This document shows, in pieces, positions 35,043 through 47,300 of a stretch of 64,000 bases of DNA; within the stretch, counting starts at the first letter, position 1, and each line of letters opens with the position of its first letter. The stretch covers positions 126,501 through 190,500 of the forward strand of contig NOKP01000001.1 of NCBI GenBank assembly GCA_002682825.1, given 5' to 3'. Source of the stretch: Neonectria sp. B-13. Taxonomy: Eukaryota; Ascomycota; Sordariomycetes; Hypocreales; Nectriaceae. The notes under the pieces were generated by a model that saw only the letters and a program-made list of their open reading frames with translations, made no database searches and was not told the origin of the DNA. A program made the position numbers and the translations under genes.

Positions 35043-36883
35043 ATGGTTTACCTGTCTTCTATCCTTTCGACATATCTTTTTGCCTTGGTGGCATCGGCTA
35101 CCACCGACCCTGGCTATAACTGTCGCCCAGGGCAACCATGTTGGCCGTCCTCGCACGAATGGCAGCAGTTCAACACGACTATCGGTGGCTTTCTGTACGA
35201 AACAATTCCCATCGCTGCTCCCTGCTATAAGAACTCTCCCCATTACGACAAAGTCGCCTGCGAGGCTGTCGAAGACTACTATGGCGACAGTGTCACTCGA
35301 GGAAAGCACTTTGGGCAAACCTACTGGTTGAATTGGGAGACTTGTCGAAATTCTGGATGCGCGCTTCTCGAGTCTAACCCAGAGGAGCAACTCTACGGCA
35401 CTTGCTCTCTTGGGAGGCTGGCGTCATATTATGTTGATGTTCGAAACACGTCTCACATCTCCGCAGCACTTCAATTCGCAAAGTCCCACAACCTCCGCAT
35501 CAGTATTAAGAACACAGGCCATGATTTCTACGGAAGATCCTCAGTGCCAAACTCCCTCGCGATTTGGACGCACAATCTTGACACCCTCGACTTCTACTCC
35601 AACTTTACTGCACATAACTGCCCCTCAGCCAACGGTCAGAACGTTGGAGAGCTGGGAGCTGGAGTCGTTGCAGGTGATGCCTATCGCTTCTTCAACAACC
35701 ATGGCATGGATGTTCCTGGAGGATACGAACAATCAGTCGGACTTGCCGGAGGATTTGGCCAAGGCGGGGGTGTCGGGTCATTTACAACTACCTACGGCTT
35801 GATGGCAGACAATGCCGTTGAGTTCGAGGTGGTAACCGCTGACGGGGAAGTGCGCATTATCAATGAGTGCAACGACCCCAATCTTTTCTGGGCCATGCGT
35901 GGTGGAGGAGGTGGCACCTTTGCGATCCTCACCAAGTACCGAGTGCAGGTTTATCCCTCGCTGCCGATCCATGTCTACACCTTTACAGCCAATTTCACCG
36001 GTGTCGAACACGAAACCACCACAAAAGGGAACACAGCTCTTCGTGAGATCCTCACTGCACACGCAGAAAATCAGATCCAGTGGTCAGCTCAACTAGTAAC
36101 GGGCCAGCTTGAGTACTTCCCTGATAAAGTTTCCATCAGCTTGGTGTTGCCATACGGTGACAACGGCTCGAAGTTGAAATCCTCTACCGCATCCTTTGCC
36201 AAGTTTTTGAGCGATAGAACCGATCTATCCGTTTCTGCAAATGGGTATACTTCTTACACCAATTATGCAGACTACCTTTCCGTCACTGCCGCCGATGCCA
36301 AGGTCACTGAACCATCAGGCATTTTCTCCCTGCTGGCTTCCCGGCTGATTCCCTCCAAGGTCTTTACTGCTCCTGGAACAATTGCCGAGCTAGTGGATGG
36401 TGTAATACACGGCATCGAAACAGCTGGAAGTTTGCTCAATCTCACTGCGACCCAGATTGTCTTGGAAACTCCTGTCTCCAACCTTGATCGGAATCAATCG
36501 TCATCCGCTCATCCTGCGTGGCGCGACTCGCTCTGGCATCTAATCCATGTCGGAGAATGGTTGGAACCATTGGATGGCGACGTCCTAAAACACACTGCCG
36601 AAGCGTTTTTGAACATGCTGGATCCCCTCAAGGAATTGAGCCCAGGTGGAGGCGCGTACCTCAATGAAGCGCATTACTTGGAACCACATTGGCAGCAAAC
36701 CTATTTCGGAACATTCTATGACAAACTTGCGGAGATTAAGAACGAGTACGACCCCACACATATCTTTGACTGTTGGAAATGTGTTGGATGGAGAGGCGAG
36801 CAAGAGTAAGTCCTTCCTGTTTATGACCTGATCTTGGATTATAACTAATATGGCTTAGTGAATTCTATTCCTGCTATCAATAA
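35043..36883 (+). CDS. Secreted FAD-linked oxidoreductase, berberine-bridge-enzyme-like (VAO family)
   Basis: One long exon from 35043 to 36805 and a short last exon at 36859-36883 give 595 residues. Residues 1-20 form a signal peptide (LSSILSTYLFALVASA), followed by a cysteine-containing N-terminus (NCRPGQPCW). The FAD domain shows IKNTGHDFYGRSS, whose H160 is the covalent FAD-linking histidine of the family, and later GGYEQSVGLAGGFGQGGGVG and LFWAMRGGGGGTFAI. The second cysteine link of true berberine bridge enzymes is not evident, so attachment is probably by His only. The C-terminus DPTHIFDCWKCVGW is the BBE motif. Several N-x-S/T sites fit secretion. Such enzymes oxidise alcohols, sugars or secondary metabolites with O2. 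The upstream frame to 34941 adds no signal-like sequence, so the ATG at 35043 is preferred. Confidence 0.92.
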
Positions 36884-37358
36884 TCCTGAAACGTCAGCAT
36901 TGAGATCACCGTTTAAATATTAGAAGGTTTAGAGACAGGAAAACGGATAGGGTCAGGGTAGTACGTATTCTGCACCGGAAGAGCGGCTCGCGATGGGGCA
37001 TCAGCATAAGCAGTCAATTGCACAGACCTACTCGCTCTTTTGCTTTTGAGTTACGGACTTTACGGAGGTAGGCTCCGGGAAGGTCTTAAAGCAGGGTGCA
37101 TAGGAGCTGGCTACTGAGACAACAGGATTATTTCAGCATGGCTGCGGATGCTACTCTAATCTATCAATCTGTCATATCTTCCTGACCCCAGCCTTGTATG
37201 TATCAATGCGTCCACCAGGTTCACTTGTAATAGTCGGGTAACATCAACTCGTATATTCACGTCGTGATGTTTATTTCAGTTGCTAGTGTAGTGTCATTAT
37301 GCAATCTTTAGCTACGCGCTAAATTAGGTCAACCTCTGATTTAAAATCTATACTGTGC
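36884..37358. other. Intergenic, nothing supported
   Basis: AT-rich, non-coding. It separates the oxidase gene from an inverted MFS relic. Confidence 0.4.
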
Positions 37359-37900
37359 TTAGTGTCTTCCTTTGTAGTATTCAGCCCTCAGTTCTTGTAA
37401 CGCTTTTCCAGCAGTCTCGACAAGCCAAAAGTAGACGATCAACACCTCGGTACCAATCCAAAAGATACATATCACGTAGAGCTACCATCCCAACTTCCTA
37501 ACGCTTTTGCTGATGCACCTAGGGTTCGACCCCATTGCAATTCTGAGGAATAGAAAGTTGAGACCTGATCCTTTGGCGTGAGTCCAATTTACCTAAATAC
37601 AGTGAGGTTATTTAAACTCCGCTAGTTAGACAGACTGTGTGCACGTACGAGGCATTCCACAGCATAGAGCATTTGCAAGAGCGTGAATCTCCAAGCAAAG
37701 AAGATTCCAAAGAGATAAATAAAGATACTGACGCTATATGCTAGCTTGGGGTTGTTGGGTTCGCAGTGAAAGCTGTCAGGAAGATGTACAAAATCATAAC
37801 ACCCTCAACCCACAGAGCATCGTCGGTCTCCCACCAAGTTTATCCAAAATCGATGCACCGTAAATTGCTCTAAGAATTGAAAAGATTGGGAGGATGGCGC
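37359..37900 (-). pseudogene. Relic of an MFS sugar transporter, C-terminal half
   Basis: Read on the minus strand, fragments follow the order of a fungal sugar porter: GVMILYIFLTAFTANP, then IYLFGIFFAWRFTLLQMLYA with VECL, then YVICIFWIGTEVLIVYFWLV followed by ETAGKALQELRAE and a stop at 37359. The last piece corresponds to the final helix and the VET-G-x-x-LEE motif of sugar transporters. Stops and frame changes lie between the pieces, and no N-terminal half is found. It is a dead fragment. Confidence 0.6.
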
Positions 37901-38608
37901 TAGAGGAGATGTGATTTCGTGTTGTAGAAGAGACAGCACTAAGTATTGCTTTTCATATTATGTTATAGTATCCGCTACATCTTTACATGGTCATCGCGAT
38001 GAGAACAGTGAATGAAGCTTACCTCGACGGGACTCCGACAATGCATGGGGATTTGGGCAGATTGTCTCCCTAATAACTGCCGTTTCAACGCATTAGAGTG
38101 CTTCGGAGAAATTTCTGGCAAGTGAAACCTCATCGAAGATAAACTGCTTGATTTGGGTGCTGATTTATTTCTGCTGTTAGATTATTATGATGAAGTTGCG
38201 TTTTAGTGTCTATAGTATTACTATTGAGAAGGGGACTAAAGGCTTTTTGATGAGGAATTGGGCTAAGGTGCTCTATGCTTAACATACAGGCCTATTAAAC
38301 GCGCGGCTAACCCTAGCCCTAATCCGAACCCTGATATAAAAACCCCGATATATAATAAAACTTTTAACATACTTCTTTATACGTTTCAATAAATAGGAAA
38401 GAGTAGGTACTAAGGCAATCCTGCCGGTTTTGACCGCTTAGTCCCAATTTAGGCTATAACAGTTATATACAAAATAGTTCACCTAACATTCTGAAATCTT
38501 TAATATCCTTCATCTCTTAACATTATTCTCTATTCTATTACTCAGTCGGGTATATATCATTCAGTTTACAAACTCACAAATTTTCTTTATACTGCTTCCT
38601 TGGCTAGT
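37901..38608. other. AT-rich gap with a degenerate telomere-like repeat
   Basis: No gene is visible. At 38305-38334 a run GGCTAACCCTAGCCCTAAT with an AACCCTGA continuation resembles degenerate CCCTAA units, and a relative of it occurs at 49456. The composition around it is strongly AT-rich, as in mutated transposon remains. Confidence 0.45.
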
Positions 38609-39490
38609 ATGGTTCGAACAAAGATGCGGGCCCGAACTTTCGAAGAGAGGTACCCAAACGGACCTCCTTCTCAAGTTCGCTGGCTAAAGCCGTTTGTAAA
38701 CAACAATCTCATCTTTAAGGATCATATTGGCAGACCGGCTCTAATGTCATGGTGGAGCCGAGGAGTCAAGCGTCCCTTGCCTCCCGTCGCCTCCTGGGTC
38801 TTTTACATGGTCCATCCAGATGTACCACATGATTTTGACGGCTGCGAATTTCGCAGTGGTCTTGAGGATGACTACTGTCTAAATGGTGTTAGAGACAGTG
38901 ACCATCGTTATGAGTTCTTCTTTCTTCCTGGCGCCACAGTCGAAGAATGCCACGCGCACTACCGTGGAGAGATGGAGGCTCGCGGTACCATCTGGCGTCA
39001 AATTCGCAAGGTTAAGAGAGCCATGAATGATATGAAGCAGGGCGAAGAGGTGGGGGATGATCCAGTGCAAGAGTCCGCTTCTGATCAAGAGTCCGCTTCT
39101 GACTATGACATCACTGCGAGCGCAAATCAACTTCCCGGCTTGGTCTGGCCGAAACGCCATCGCGACTGTACAAATATCTTCTATCGCGGCTGGTTCTTCA
39201 TATATCCAGACGCAGATTTCAAACAGTTCAAGCCCCGAGGTTTTGCTAGCGAATCTCACGAAGTCTACCTTGTCACATTCGACCCTATTCCTCAGGAATG
39301 GGAAGAGGATGAGTGTTCAAGATTTAACCCGAGGGATCACCCTATCCGTTCGGAACGGATGAAGGCCATGGAGGACAACGTTGAAACTAGACTTGCCCTT
39401 TGGATGGAAAAGTGCATCCATTCACACTGGGCGCGGGAGGCTGATGAGGCTACAGAGAAAGCTGTGGAGCTAGGTTGGGAGTCTTGGTAG
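38609..39490 (+). CDS. Hypothetical protein, intronless, with a duplicated QESASD unit
   Basis: The frame is 293 residues from the ATG at 38609 (MVRTKMRARTFEERYP); an alternative start lies three codons upstream. I do not recognise any domain. The protein is rich in Trp, Arg and acidic residues, with no signal peptide or membrane segment. Near the middle, an 18-bp tandem duplication (39068-39085 and 39086-39103) gives QESASD twice in an acidic linker between two halves (roughly 1-140 and 170-293). The second half has conserved-looking FYRGWFFIYPDADFKQF. The undisturbed 890-bp frame in AT-rich surroundings suggests a real, possibly lineage-restricted gene. Confidence 0.55.
   Translation: MVRTKMRARTFEERYPNGPPSQVRWLKPFVNNNLIFKDHIGRPALMSWWSRGVKRPLPPVASWVFYMVHPDVPHDFDGCEFRSGLEDDYCLNGVRDSDHRYEFFFLPGATVEECHAHYRGEMEARGTIWRQIRKVKRAMNDMKQGEEVGDDPVQESASDQESASDYDITASANQLPGLVWPKRHRDCTNIFYRGWFFIYPDADFKQFKPRGFASESHEVYLVTFDPIPQEWEEDECSRFNPRDHPIRSERMKAMEDNVETRLALWMEKCIHSHWAREADEATEKAVELGWESW
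39068..39103 (+). repeat. 18-bp tandem duplication within a hypothetical gene
   Basis: Two copies of CAAGAGTCCGCTTCTGA plus one base, which differ only at the last position. The duplication keeps the frame and lengthens an acidic Ser-rich linker. Confidence 0.8.
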
Positions 39491-39853
39491 TGTAGGAAAA
39501 TGTTGACTTGACTTGTCTGCAATGAGTGAATAGGAGTGGGGAATAAATCCATCTTAGTTTAGCAAAAAGCTCATGTCGAAGTGGACTGACTGAAGTAAAA
39601 TAATGATTGATATGGGATTAGGATACATAAGATACATTCTAACTGACATTGTAAAAATACATGTAATTCAACATCTGGATTTTAGCCTCCTCCAATGTCA
39701 TTTCTTTACACTATTCTATTTCTCATGCTTTGTATACTAGGATACCTAGAACGGTCCTGTTGCGCCTAGTTCAGGGGTCCATAAGTCCTCGTAGTTACTT
39801 GGCGGCCAAATACCCGGGCTTGAAGGGTTCGGGCGATGGTGCGCAACCGATAC

Positions 39854-42800
39854 CTAGGGGAACTTGAGGTTTGATGCCGAAATGTACCCTCCTGTTTTCA
39901 AAACATTATCCAGCCATTTCTTACCATCTGGACTACTGCCATACTCTGCATCGAAGTTTGGATTTGCTGCCGTCAGCCAAGAGGCTGCTTTCTCTTCAAC
40001 CTTGGCCAAGGAGAAATCGATCTAGAAGCAGTAGAGGTCACGCAAGCCGGCCAATGGCAGACCGTCGTTGGGATCTCGATCGGGTCTTTCTAGTTGACCG
40101 ACATCATGGCCTTGGTCTCGGTCCATGGGTATTCGATATCAAAGTCATCGAGGAGGTTCTTCATGTACTGAGATGTCTCAACGAACTTGGGCCAAATCTC
40201 AGGCCGGCGCATGTAGTAAAAGACGCTCGCCACCTATGATAAGGTCAGTTGTGTAAGCCTCTCGGACATGTTGAATCTACTTTAACAAAGTGAGAATGAG
40301 CACTTACACTGCGATGGTGCCTGCGTGTTGCCGCGTTCCCGTCCTGGTTTAGGGGTGTCGGGGACTCCCCACCGAAGAAGAACCCCTTTCGGTTATTCAT
40401 TCCCTTGGAAGCTAGGGCCAAACGTTGAAGCTCGTCAAAGCTACCAAGACCGAGGACCATCGCATTCCACATATTGAGCTGGGACCAATCCACCTTTGGC
40501 GTGTATACTATATTACTGTTGTCAAGTCCGAGTAGAACGTCGTCTGTCTAGGCATGGTCGGGATTCCGATATCCAACTGGAAGGTCTCCGTCACGCAGCC
40601 ATTCAAAGAAGCGTTTGAGAAACTGTGCCTCGAATACATGCTCAGCTGCACACTCATGCTGGTTAGCATATCCTTCAACCATGTTTGTGGACTCGTTATG
40701 GAGTAGACTTACTGACGAAATCTCCGGGGTCGATCCGGTTCTTGGCGTACTTTTCTAGCACCACGTTGCATTGGCGGCCGCTATCTGGCGGATAGCCAAA
40801 CCAACGGATAACTGAACTGGAGGCTTCCTGCATTTTGGATAATCATTAAGCGGTAGGGTCACCTTCGCACCATTTTTGTCGACCCATACGAGATCATTCT
40901 TGGAGACGCGTCGCGTGAGCGAATGGCTCAGGGAAAAAGAACGGCGAGCGCTGGTTTCAGCAGGACATGTCTCCTCCTTGGAGTTATACGGGTCGATCCA
41001 GCAGACCTCACCGTCTCTTTTCCGTGGAGCATCGTCGCCGCCTTCTCATAACGAGCAGGACGGAATCTCGTCTAGATCCACATCGCCAGGGCACATGAGG
41101 CCCTCGATTCGCGGTACTAGTGGCCCATATCTCGTGGCTCGCTTGGATAGCTCGGAACGCTTGAATGTTGAGGAAGAAGAAAAAGAAGAAGAAGACGTGC
41201 GGTTGATATGGCTTTCAAGGACATCGGCATCTCGGCGGCGGAGCTTCCTGCTCCCCGGCGCAGTGCAGGCGCTTCCGTCTAGACCGATGGGGAAGATGGC
41301 GACATCGTTGGCTGGCATGATCATAAAAGGGGATTCAGGAAGTGCCCACGAGAACATCTTGGGCGCTTCAAGGGTGGCATAGAGATCGGCTCCGACGTCG
41401 ACGCCGTAGCAAACACTGCTCCCACTGCTGCCAGCCTCGGCCTCAGCATGGAAGGTGACGTGCCCATCAACAACCAGGTTAACGGCGCAGGAATCGAGCG
41501 AGGCGAACTTCTTGTTCCAGTCGATGCCGAACGTGATGGTGGGCTTGATGTGGGCGGATATATGACCGCTCACCGAGACGCCATACTCAAACTCGGGCTC
41601 GAGCGTCTGCTTGCCAGACTTGACGGCATCACCGAAGACGTCGGGCTCCTAGTCCTCGTCGACGGCAGGGAAGGTCTGGTAGACGTTCCACTCGGCGAGC
41701 TGGATCTTGGTCTCGAAGTTGACGCCCAGCGTCGCCTTGCCCTCCAGCTGGCCAAAGAGCTTGAAGTTGGGGCCGATGGTGACGATGCCCGGCACCGTAA
41801 AGGCCGCACCAAAGGTATCGGCACTGGACATGAGCACGTCGCCCGTGTCAAAGTGCGCCGTCACAGCCGCGTCGACGACGAACTTGGCGTTGACCTCGCC
41901 GCCGGTGCGGTAGTAGAGGTACGAGTCGGAGCTGTCGATGCCATACGTCCCTCCGAGCTTGCCGATCAGGGCGAAGCCGTAGTTAACGTCGGCATCCACC
42001 GACATTTTAGCGTAGACCTCGAGCTTGGCGTCCAAGTTTGGGCACGTCAACTTCTGGTCGACAATGCTGAGCAGGAACTCCTCGCTGTAGCTGTGTTCGA
42101 GCTCCATGGTGTTGGTGACACCTGTGAAGATAGCCTTGAGCCAGTCGAGGGCCATCTCGCCAAACCAGCGCTTGTGCATGTCCACCGTGGACAAGTCCCC
42201 TCTGTGTACATCGTTACGCCACTCCTCTTCGAGCTAGCGCTTATGCCTGCCTTCCACATCCTGAAGACTCCTCTTCACAGATCGCTTCAAGGATCTCTTC
42301 TTGGCGTCAGCTGCCCTGTTTTCACTGCGGTCGGAGCACACCATGCGAACGGTATGTTCGCCCTCTGTAACAGCGTAGTTGCAGTCAAAGACTTCTCAGT
42401 GAGACCCGTTACGCTTATCAAGCGTGGTTTGCAGCTCGTCGGGACTGGTCATGACAATGAAGCCAAAAGCCGAGTGGTCAGGTGTCTCGGCGAAGGGTGA
42501 GTCCTCGGCACCACCCCAGGTGTTGTCCACCTTGAGCGTAAAGTCTGACTCTGCGTCTTCCTCATTCGGAGGATCAGGGAACAAGTAGTCAAGGGGAACA
42601 GGAAGAAATGGCGATTCACCCGTGGGGAGATCGCAGCAAAAGCTCCTCTTTCGTTTCGAGGCCCATCCGCAGTCTTCGCCCTCACCTCCGTGAGACGTAG
42701 TCAAGGCTACCTGCCAGCCCGTGTCGCAATGGTTATCGAAGCAGCTGCCGGGTTTCCCGTGCCACTCGCAGTTCTTCCATTCTTGCTCCTTACTGCAGCA

Positions 42801-44066
42801 AAACTTCTTTTCATCGTCGCCGCTACAGTTTCCGTTCTTCCACATCAACTCATTTTCGTCCGAGTTGCACTCTCCGTTGCAGTCGGTCCATCTGCAATCT
42901 AGCACCTGGGCTTCTACCTCGCAGCAGAGGAAGTTGTGGCCGTCAGTGCACACGTTACCGCCTCCGGCTTACGTGCTAGAAGCGAGCGCGACCTCTTCTT
43001 CGTGACACTGACCGTCGCAGAGAACTCCGTTGCCTCTCCAGGTGCTATATCGAGGTTAGTAGTTGCAAGCCACTTATTCCCAGACTGACAAAACTCACCA
43101 TGCATCGGCATCCGGAGCAGAGGCAAAAGGACAGCAGACACTTGCTTTCTTCCCCGCCAAGCGATCACAATCGAATTCATCAACTTCAATCCACCCGGCC
43201 TTGCAGCCAGTTGTGCCGCAGTCGCCGACGGTGCAATGGCCTTCTCCAAGCTCCACCCATGGATTCGCGGTCGAGCGGGCTTGGTACGTGTTGAAGCCCT
43301 TGGGATACAGCACAGCGGCCAGAGCGTCAAGCTGCGTGTTGTCAAGGTCAATAGCCCAGATGAGTAGACCTCCCAAGCCCAGTGCGTTGGCAAATTCGAT
43401 CTTCTGCTGGATCGTGTCTTGGTCGTCGTAGGATACCCACTGGTCACTTCCCCATGTGACGTACTCGACGGCGTTCTCTTTGTCCCAGTATGGTGACAGG
43501 TCATACCTGTCGATGATCTCCATGATATCAAAGTATGACAGAGTACCCGAGTTGTCGGTACAAGGTCCCGGGTCAGCACTACCTAGGAAAAGACACCCAG
43601 GGGTGTGGCATGCCGGACTCGCCAGCTGGAACGATCGCCCATAGAACCCAATCCCAAGGTTGATCTTGGAAGGGTCGGCGTTGTTTCGCCAAAACAGAGT
43701 AAGCGCGAGGTCAATCTCGGTCAAGTTGGTGTGAGCGAGAACCTGGGAGCCAATAGGGTTATCGGGATCCTAGATTCCGCGGAGGTCATACGATATGACA
43801 TTGCTATAGCCGACGGCCTTTGTGGGCGCAGTGATGTAGAAATGGTGCATGTACCAGTAACTCCCCAGTGCGGTGAAAGAAATCGCTTCGCGTCTGCCAG
43901 AAATGTTGCAAAACCCGGTACGCATCTCCCTGAATAGCTTGGTGAGGCTCTAGCCATCATCTGGCCTGCCGCCTCGGTCGCCGGTGCCAGGTTACTCCCA
44001 ATCAATGTCAACGACATCGAAACCATAGCGATCCATAAACTTGACAAGCTTGTTACAACAGTTAAA
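39854..44066 (-). pseudogene. Killer-toxin-type GH18 chitinase, 5'-truncated and stop-ridden
   Basis: The remaining sequence runs in order from the catalytic strand FMDRYGFDVVDIDWE to a natural C-terminus (SNLKFP). Next comes the rest of the GH18 barrel (FYGRSFQLASPAC, GGLLIWAIDLDNTQLDALA). Cysteine-rich modules follow (CCPFASAP, CTDGHNFLCC, CCSKEQEWKNC, CCDLPTGESPF), and then the long C-terminal region typical of fungal homologues of the yeast killer toxin alpha/beta chitinase (FGEMALDWLKAIF, SWALPESPFMIMP, FLKRFFEWLRDGDLP, VFYYMRRPEIWPKFVETSQY). The N-terminal LysM/chitin-binding part and first half of the barrel are lost. Stops lie at about 43992, 43950, 43770, 41649, 40548 and 40022, several at positions where Trp or Gln is expected. 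A frameshift region lies near 40700-40900. It is non-functional as it stands. Confidence 0.85.
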
Positions 44067-44075
44067 GGGATAGTG

Positions 44076-44210
44076 TCCCGCTCCTGTACTAAGCTCGACT
44101 TAAGTCTATGACCAATTGCATGCAGAACCTTAGGTGGTATCCCGCCCCTGTACTGGGCTCTACTTAAGTCTATAGCTAATTGCATGCAGGACCTTAAGTG
44201 ATATCCCGCC
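44076..44210. repeat. 64-bp tandem repeat, two copies plus a partial third
   Basis: Units at 44076-44139 and 44140-44203 both start TCCCGC and share CTTAAGTCTAT and AATTGCATGCAG, with about 85% identity by eye; a third copy starts at 44204 but breaks off. GGGATA/TATCCC inverted motifs flank the block. It lies exactly between the truncated chitinase and the NACHT pseudogene, so it may mark the rearrangement point. Confidence 0.8.
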
Positions 44211-44361
44211 TGGGATACCAACGGATTTATAGTTAGGCACCATCACATGCACCACGGCATGTTGGGCATTAATCATAAATCCCTCTCTATCTAGCTTTAG
44301 TGCAACCTTTTCATCTAACTACCAACAATACGCCTTGTTATTATGCCCTCAGCTATCTACA

Positions 44362-47300
44362 ATGCCTAGATGTCGCGACGTGTTTCGACATCCCCACAAA
44401 ATCCGTTCAGCTAAGGGGAATGATTCTAGCTACTCTGCTTCCGTGGAGATCGCCGAGTCCGAATCTAGGTCCAGCCTGGTCGACACAGGACACCGTTATA
44501 TGGTTAAGCAAACCGCGGATCTACCAATCGTCCCGGCACCGCCGTCTCAACATTTCGTAGGGAACGGAGATATAATGAGGGCCGTTGTCAAAGTAAAACT
44601 CCAGGAAATGCAACAGAAAGAATGGGTGTTAAATTGACATGGTCATGTTTTCAAGGTGCGAGAGGAAATCACTCGCATCGTGGGGATAGTGCAGAAAATG
44701 TCTGGCTTTGTGAGTCAGGGGGCTGTTTTGAACCCTTGTTCTGGCCTGGCATGGGCTGGTTTATGTGTTCTCCTGCCGGTGAGTTTCATCTTCTATTCCA
44801 TACATGCTATGGATTTTACTGACACTGGGCCATGGTAGATTATCATCAACAACACAGATTAACGGCAAATCACCATTGATGGTGTGAGTAAGACGACTCA
44901 ACTCGTTGCTCGATACAAAATTATGGAGGAAGAATATCTTCATGGGATGGATCGGAACGAGGACTACGAGAAAGTCCTTGTAACAATGTATCGGGAAATC
45001 CCCTTGTTCTACATCAAGGCTGCCTGCTACTTTGCTAGGTCAACCATAAAACGCATGCTTAGGGGCGTTGCGGTCTTAGATGATTGGAAGTCCAATCTTG
45101 CAAACCTCACAAAAGCGGATGAGGAGTGCCAAGCATTTGTTACTTCTCTGGGATTGTTCGCCTCACTGAAGAAGGGAGAACAAATTTTGGAGAAGCTGTG
45201 CAAATTCGACACCAGTAATAAGATCAACAGCATCAAGGCCTGGATCCTCCCCGACATCGACGTCGATAAGCAACACCTGGACAAACAGGATAAGCTAAGT
45301 TCCGAGTTCAGTAGTAGTGGCAGATGGCTTCTGAATTCTGATGAATTCAAGAAATGGGAGGAGAGCACTTCGGGGCAACTCTGGATCAGCGGAGCTGTTG
45401 GGACAGGCAAAACATCTCTCGTGTCTATCATTGTGCATTTTATATGATCACTCGGCGTAGATAACGTTGCCTTTCTATTACTCCGTCGATATCAGCAAGA
45501 CACTCCAGACCCCTAGTACCACTTCCCGACTCGAACAAGCTCTTCGTGGTCTCGTGGGACAGCTGGCGATGTCACCGGACAAGCAAAGAGTGGCCGAAGA
45601 AGTTCAGATTGCTTTTGGCGAGGCGTTGAAACGCGGCACTCTACAGCCTGCACCTTTGGGTTGGGAGGGGGCGAAGAACCTACTGATCAATGTCATCAGC
45701 AGTCGACGCAACGCCACCATCATAATCGACGGGATTGATGAGTTTCCGGAATTCACAACGTTGTTGAAGGAGCTGAAGGCCATATATAACGCGGTGAAGC
45801 CAGGAAAGCTCCGGCTGCTCCTTTCTAGTCAGAAAGTGGTTCCCGTGAGCGAAAATTTCCCATCAGCAACGTTGATAGTTACTGGGAGGGAGAACAGCCA
45901 GCCAGATATGAAGGCTTTCATTGAGAAGAAGGTGCAACTCTTCAGGAGTGATCATCCAAGGGCTTTGACTCAAATGGTGGCAGACGACATGTGGGATACG
46001 CTTTCCCAGAAGGCTGAGGGAATGTAAGTCCATGCGTGATCCAATGTCTACTTGCAGCCATGTACTAAATGTCGAGCAGGTTTAAATGGACTGACCTTTG
46101 CCTTAAGCAAGTCTTGAATGCTGATTATACACTCCACATTGGAGAAGACTGGAAGTCCGTCAAAGCACAGCACTTTCGCGGCCTGCTTGTTGGGCTTATT
46201 ATCAGCTACGAGCAACTCTATGAGAAAAGTCTTTCCAAAGGCTATTCCTCACAGAGAAGATCGAATCTTGAAGCCGATGCAGAGCGGATACTGCTTTGGG
46301 TTCTAGGAGCGAAAGCGCAGCTAAGATGGAAGGAATATTCTGCACTCTACCCCGACGGCGACGCACTGACAGGACCAGTCTCCAAAATCTGTCAAAATTT
46401 CCTTCACATTTCAGAGAATGCAATGATTGCTGCTTCACATTCGTCTGTCTGGGACTACGTCAGTCTCAAAGCAATGGGGAAAGTCAGAAATTTCACCGAA
46501 TGCGCCGAGGGTAACGCAGACCAAGAATGGAGATCTGAAAGCATCCTCATGGAAGCAAGGAAGTCTACGACTTTACTAGCACAGAAGAAGATTTCCCGAG
46601 ACTGTCTCGAGATGCTCGTGAATTCTGATGATTCGGCTTTTTCAGCTGATGAGCAAAATCAGAGTCCGCTACTACAGTACGCACATCGTAACTGGTTCAA
46701 ACATGTCGATGCGCTCACCGAGGATGGGATAGTCCCAGACGAGTTCCAAGAGCAGGTCAAAGCCATGTTCGAGTCTCGATGTATCAAACGGTGGACTTCT
46801 GTCTATGATTCCCACACCTCCCGCGGCGGAAGCTCACCGGGTCCCTTATACTATGCCACGCTTCTGGGCTATTCTAATATCGACAGGCTTCTTCTAGACA
46901 CCGGAGCAAGTTCCCAGGCGGGCGGTCGTCTTGGACACGCCCTACAGCTGGCTAGCTTCCAGGGCAAGACTACAATTATTCGCGATCTGCTTCGGGAAGG
47001 GGTCAACGTAAATCAAGCAGATCAAGTTCTGGGGACGCCTCTTCAAGCGGCTATTGCTGGCGGACAGCGTGAACTGGCTCATATCCTGGTCGATGATTAT
47101 GGTGTTGATATCAACGCGTCTGGCGCATCCTTTGGTAATGCACTTCAGATCGCCCTGGCAATGGACGATCAGATTATTGCGGCCTCTCTCCGTGCTCATA
47201 GCGCCAAACATAATGGAACGAATCGCCGTGACAGGATATGGAACAATTCTTGGTGCTTGGCTCAGTTGGCTCAGACATCAAAGCTCGATAATTCTATCAA

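Noticed and set aside
41448..42500. Long plus-strand open frame of 350 codons
   Set aside because: It lies antisense to the chitinase pseudogene, whose minus-strand reading matches a known family; the plus frame shows only low-complexity composition mirrored from it.
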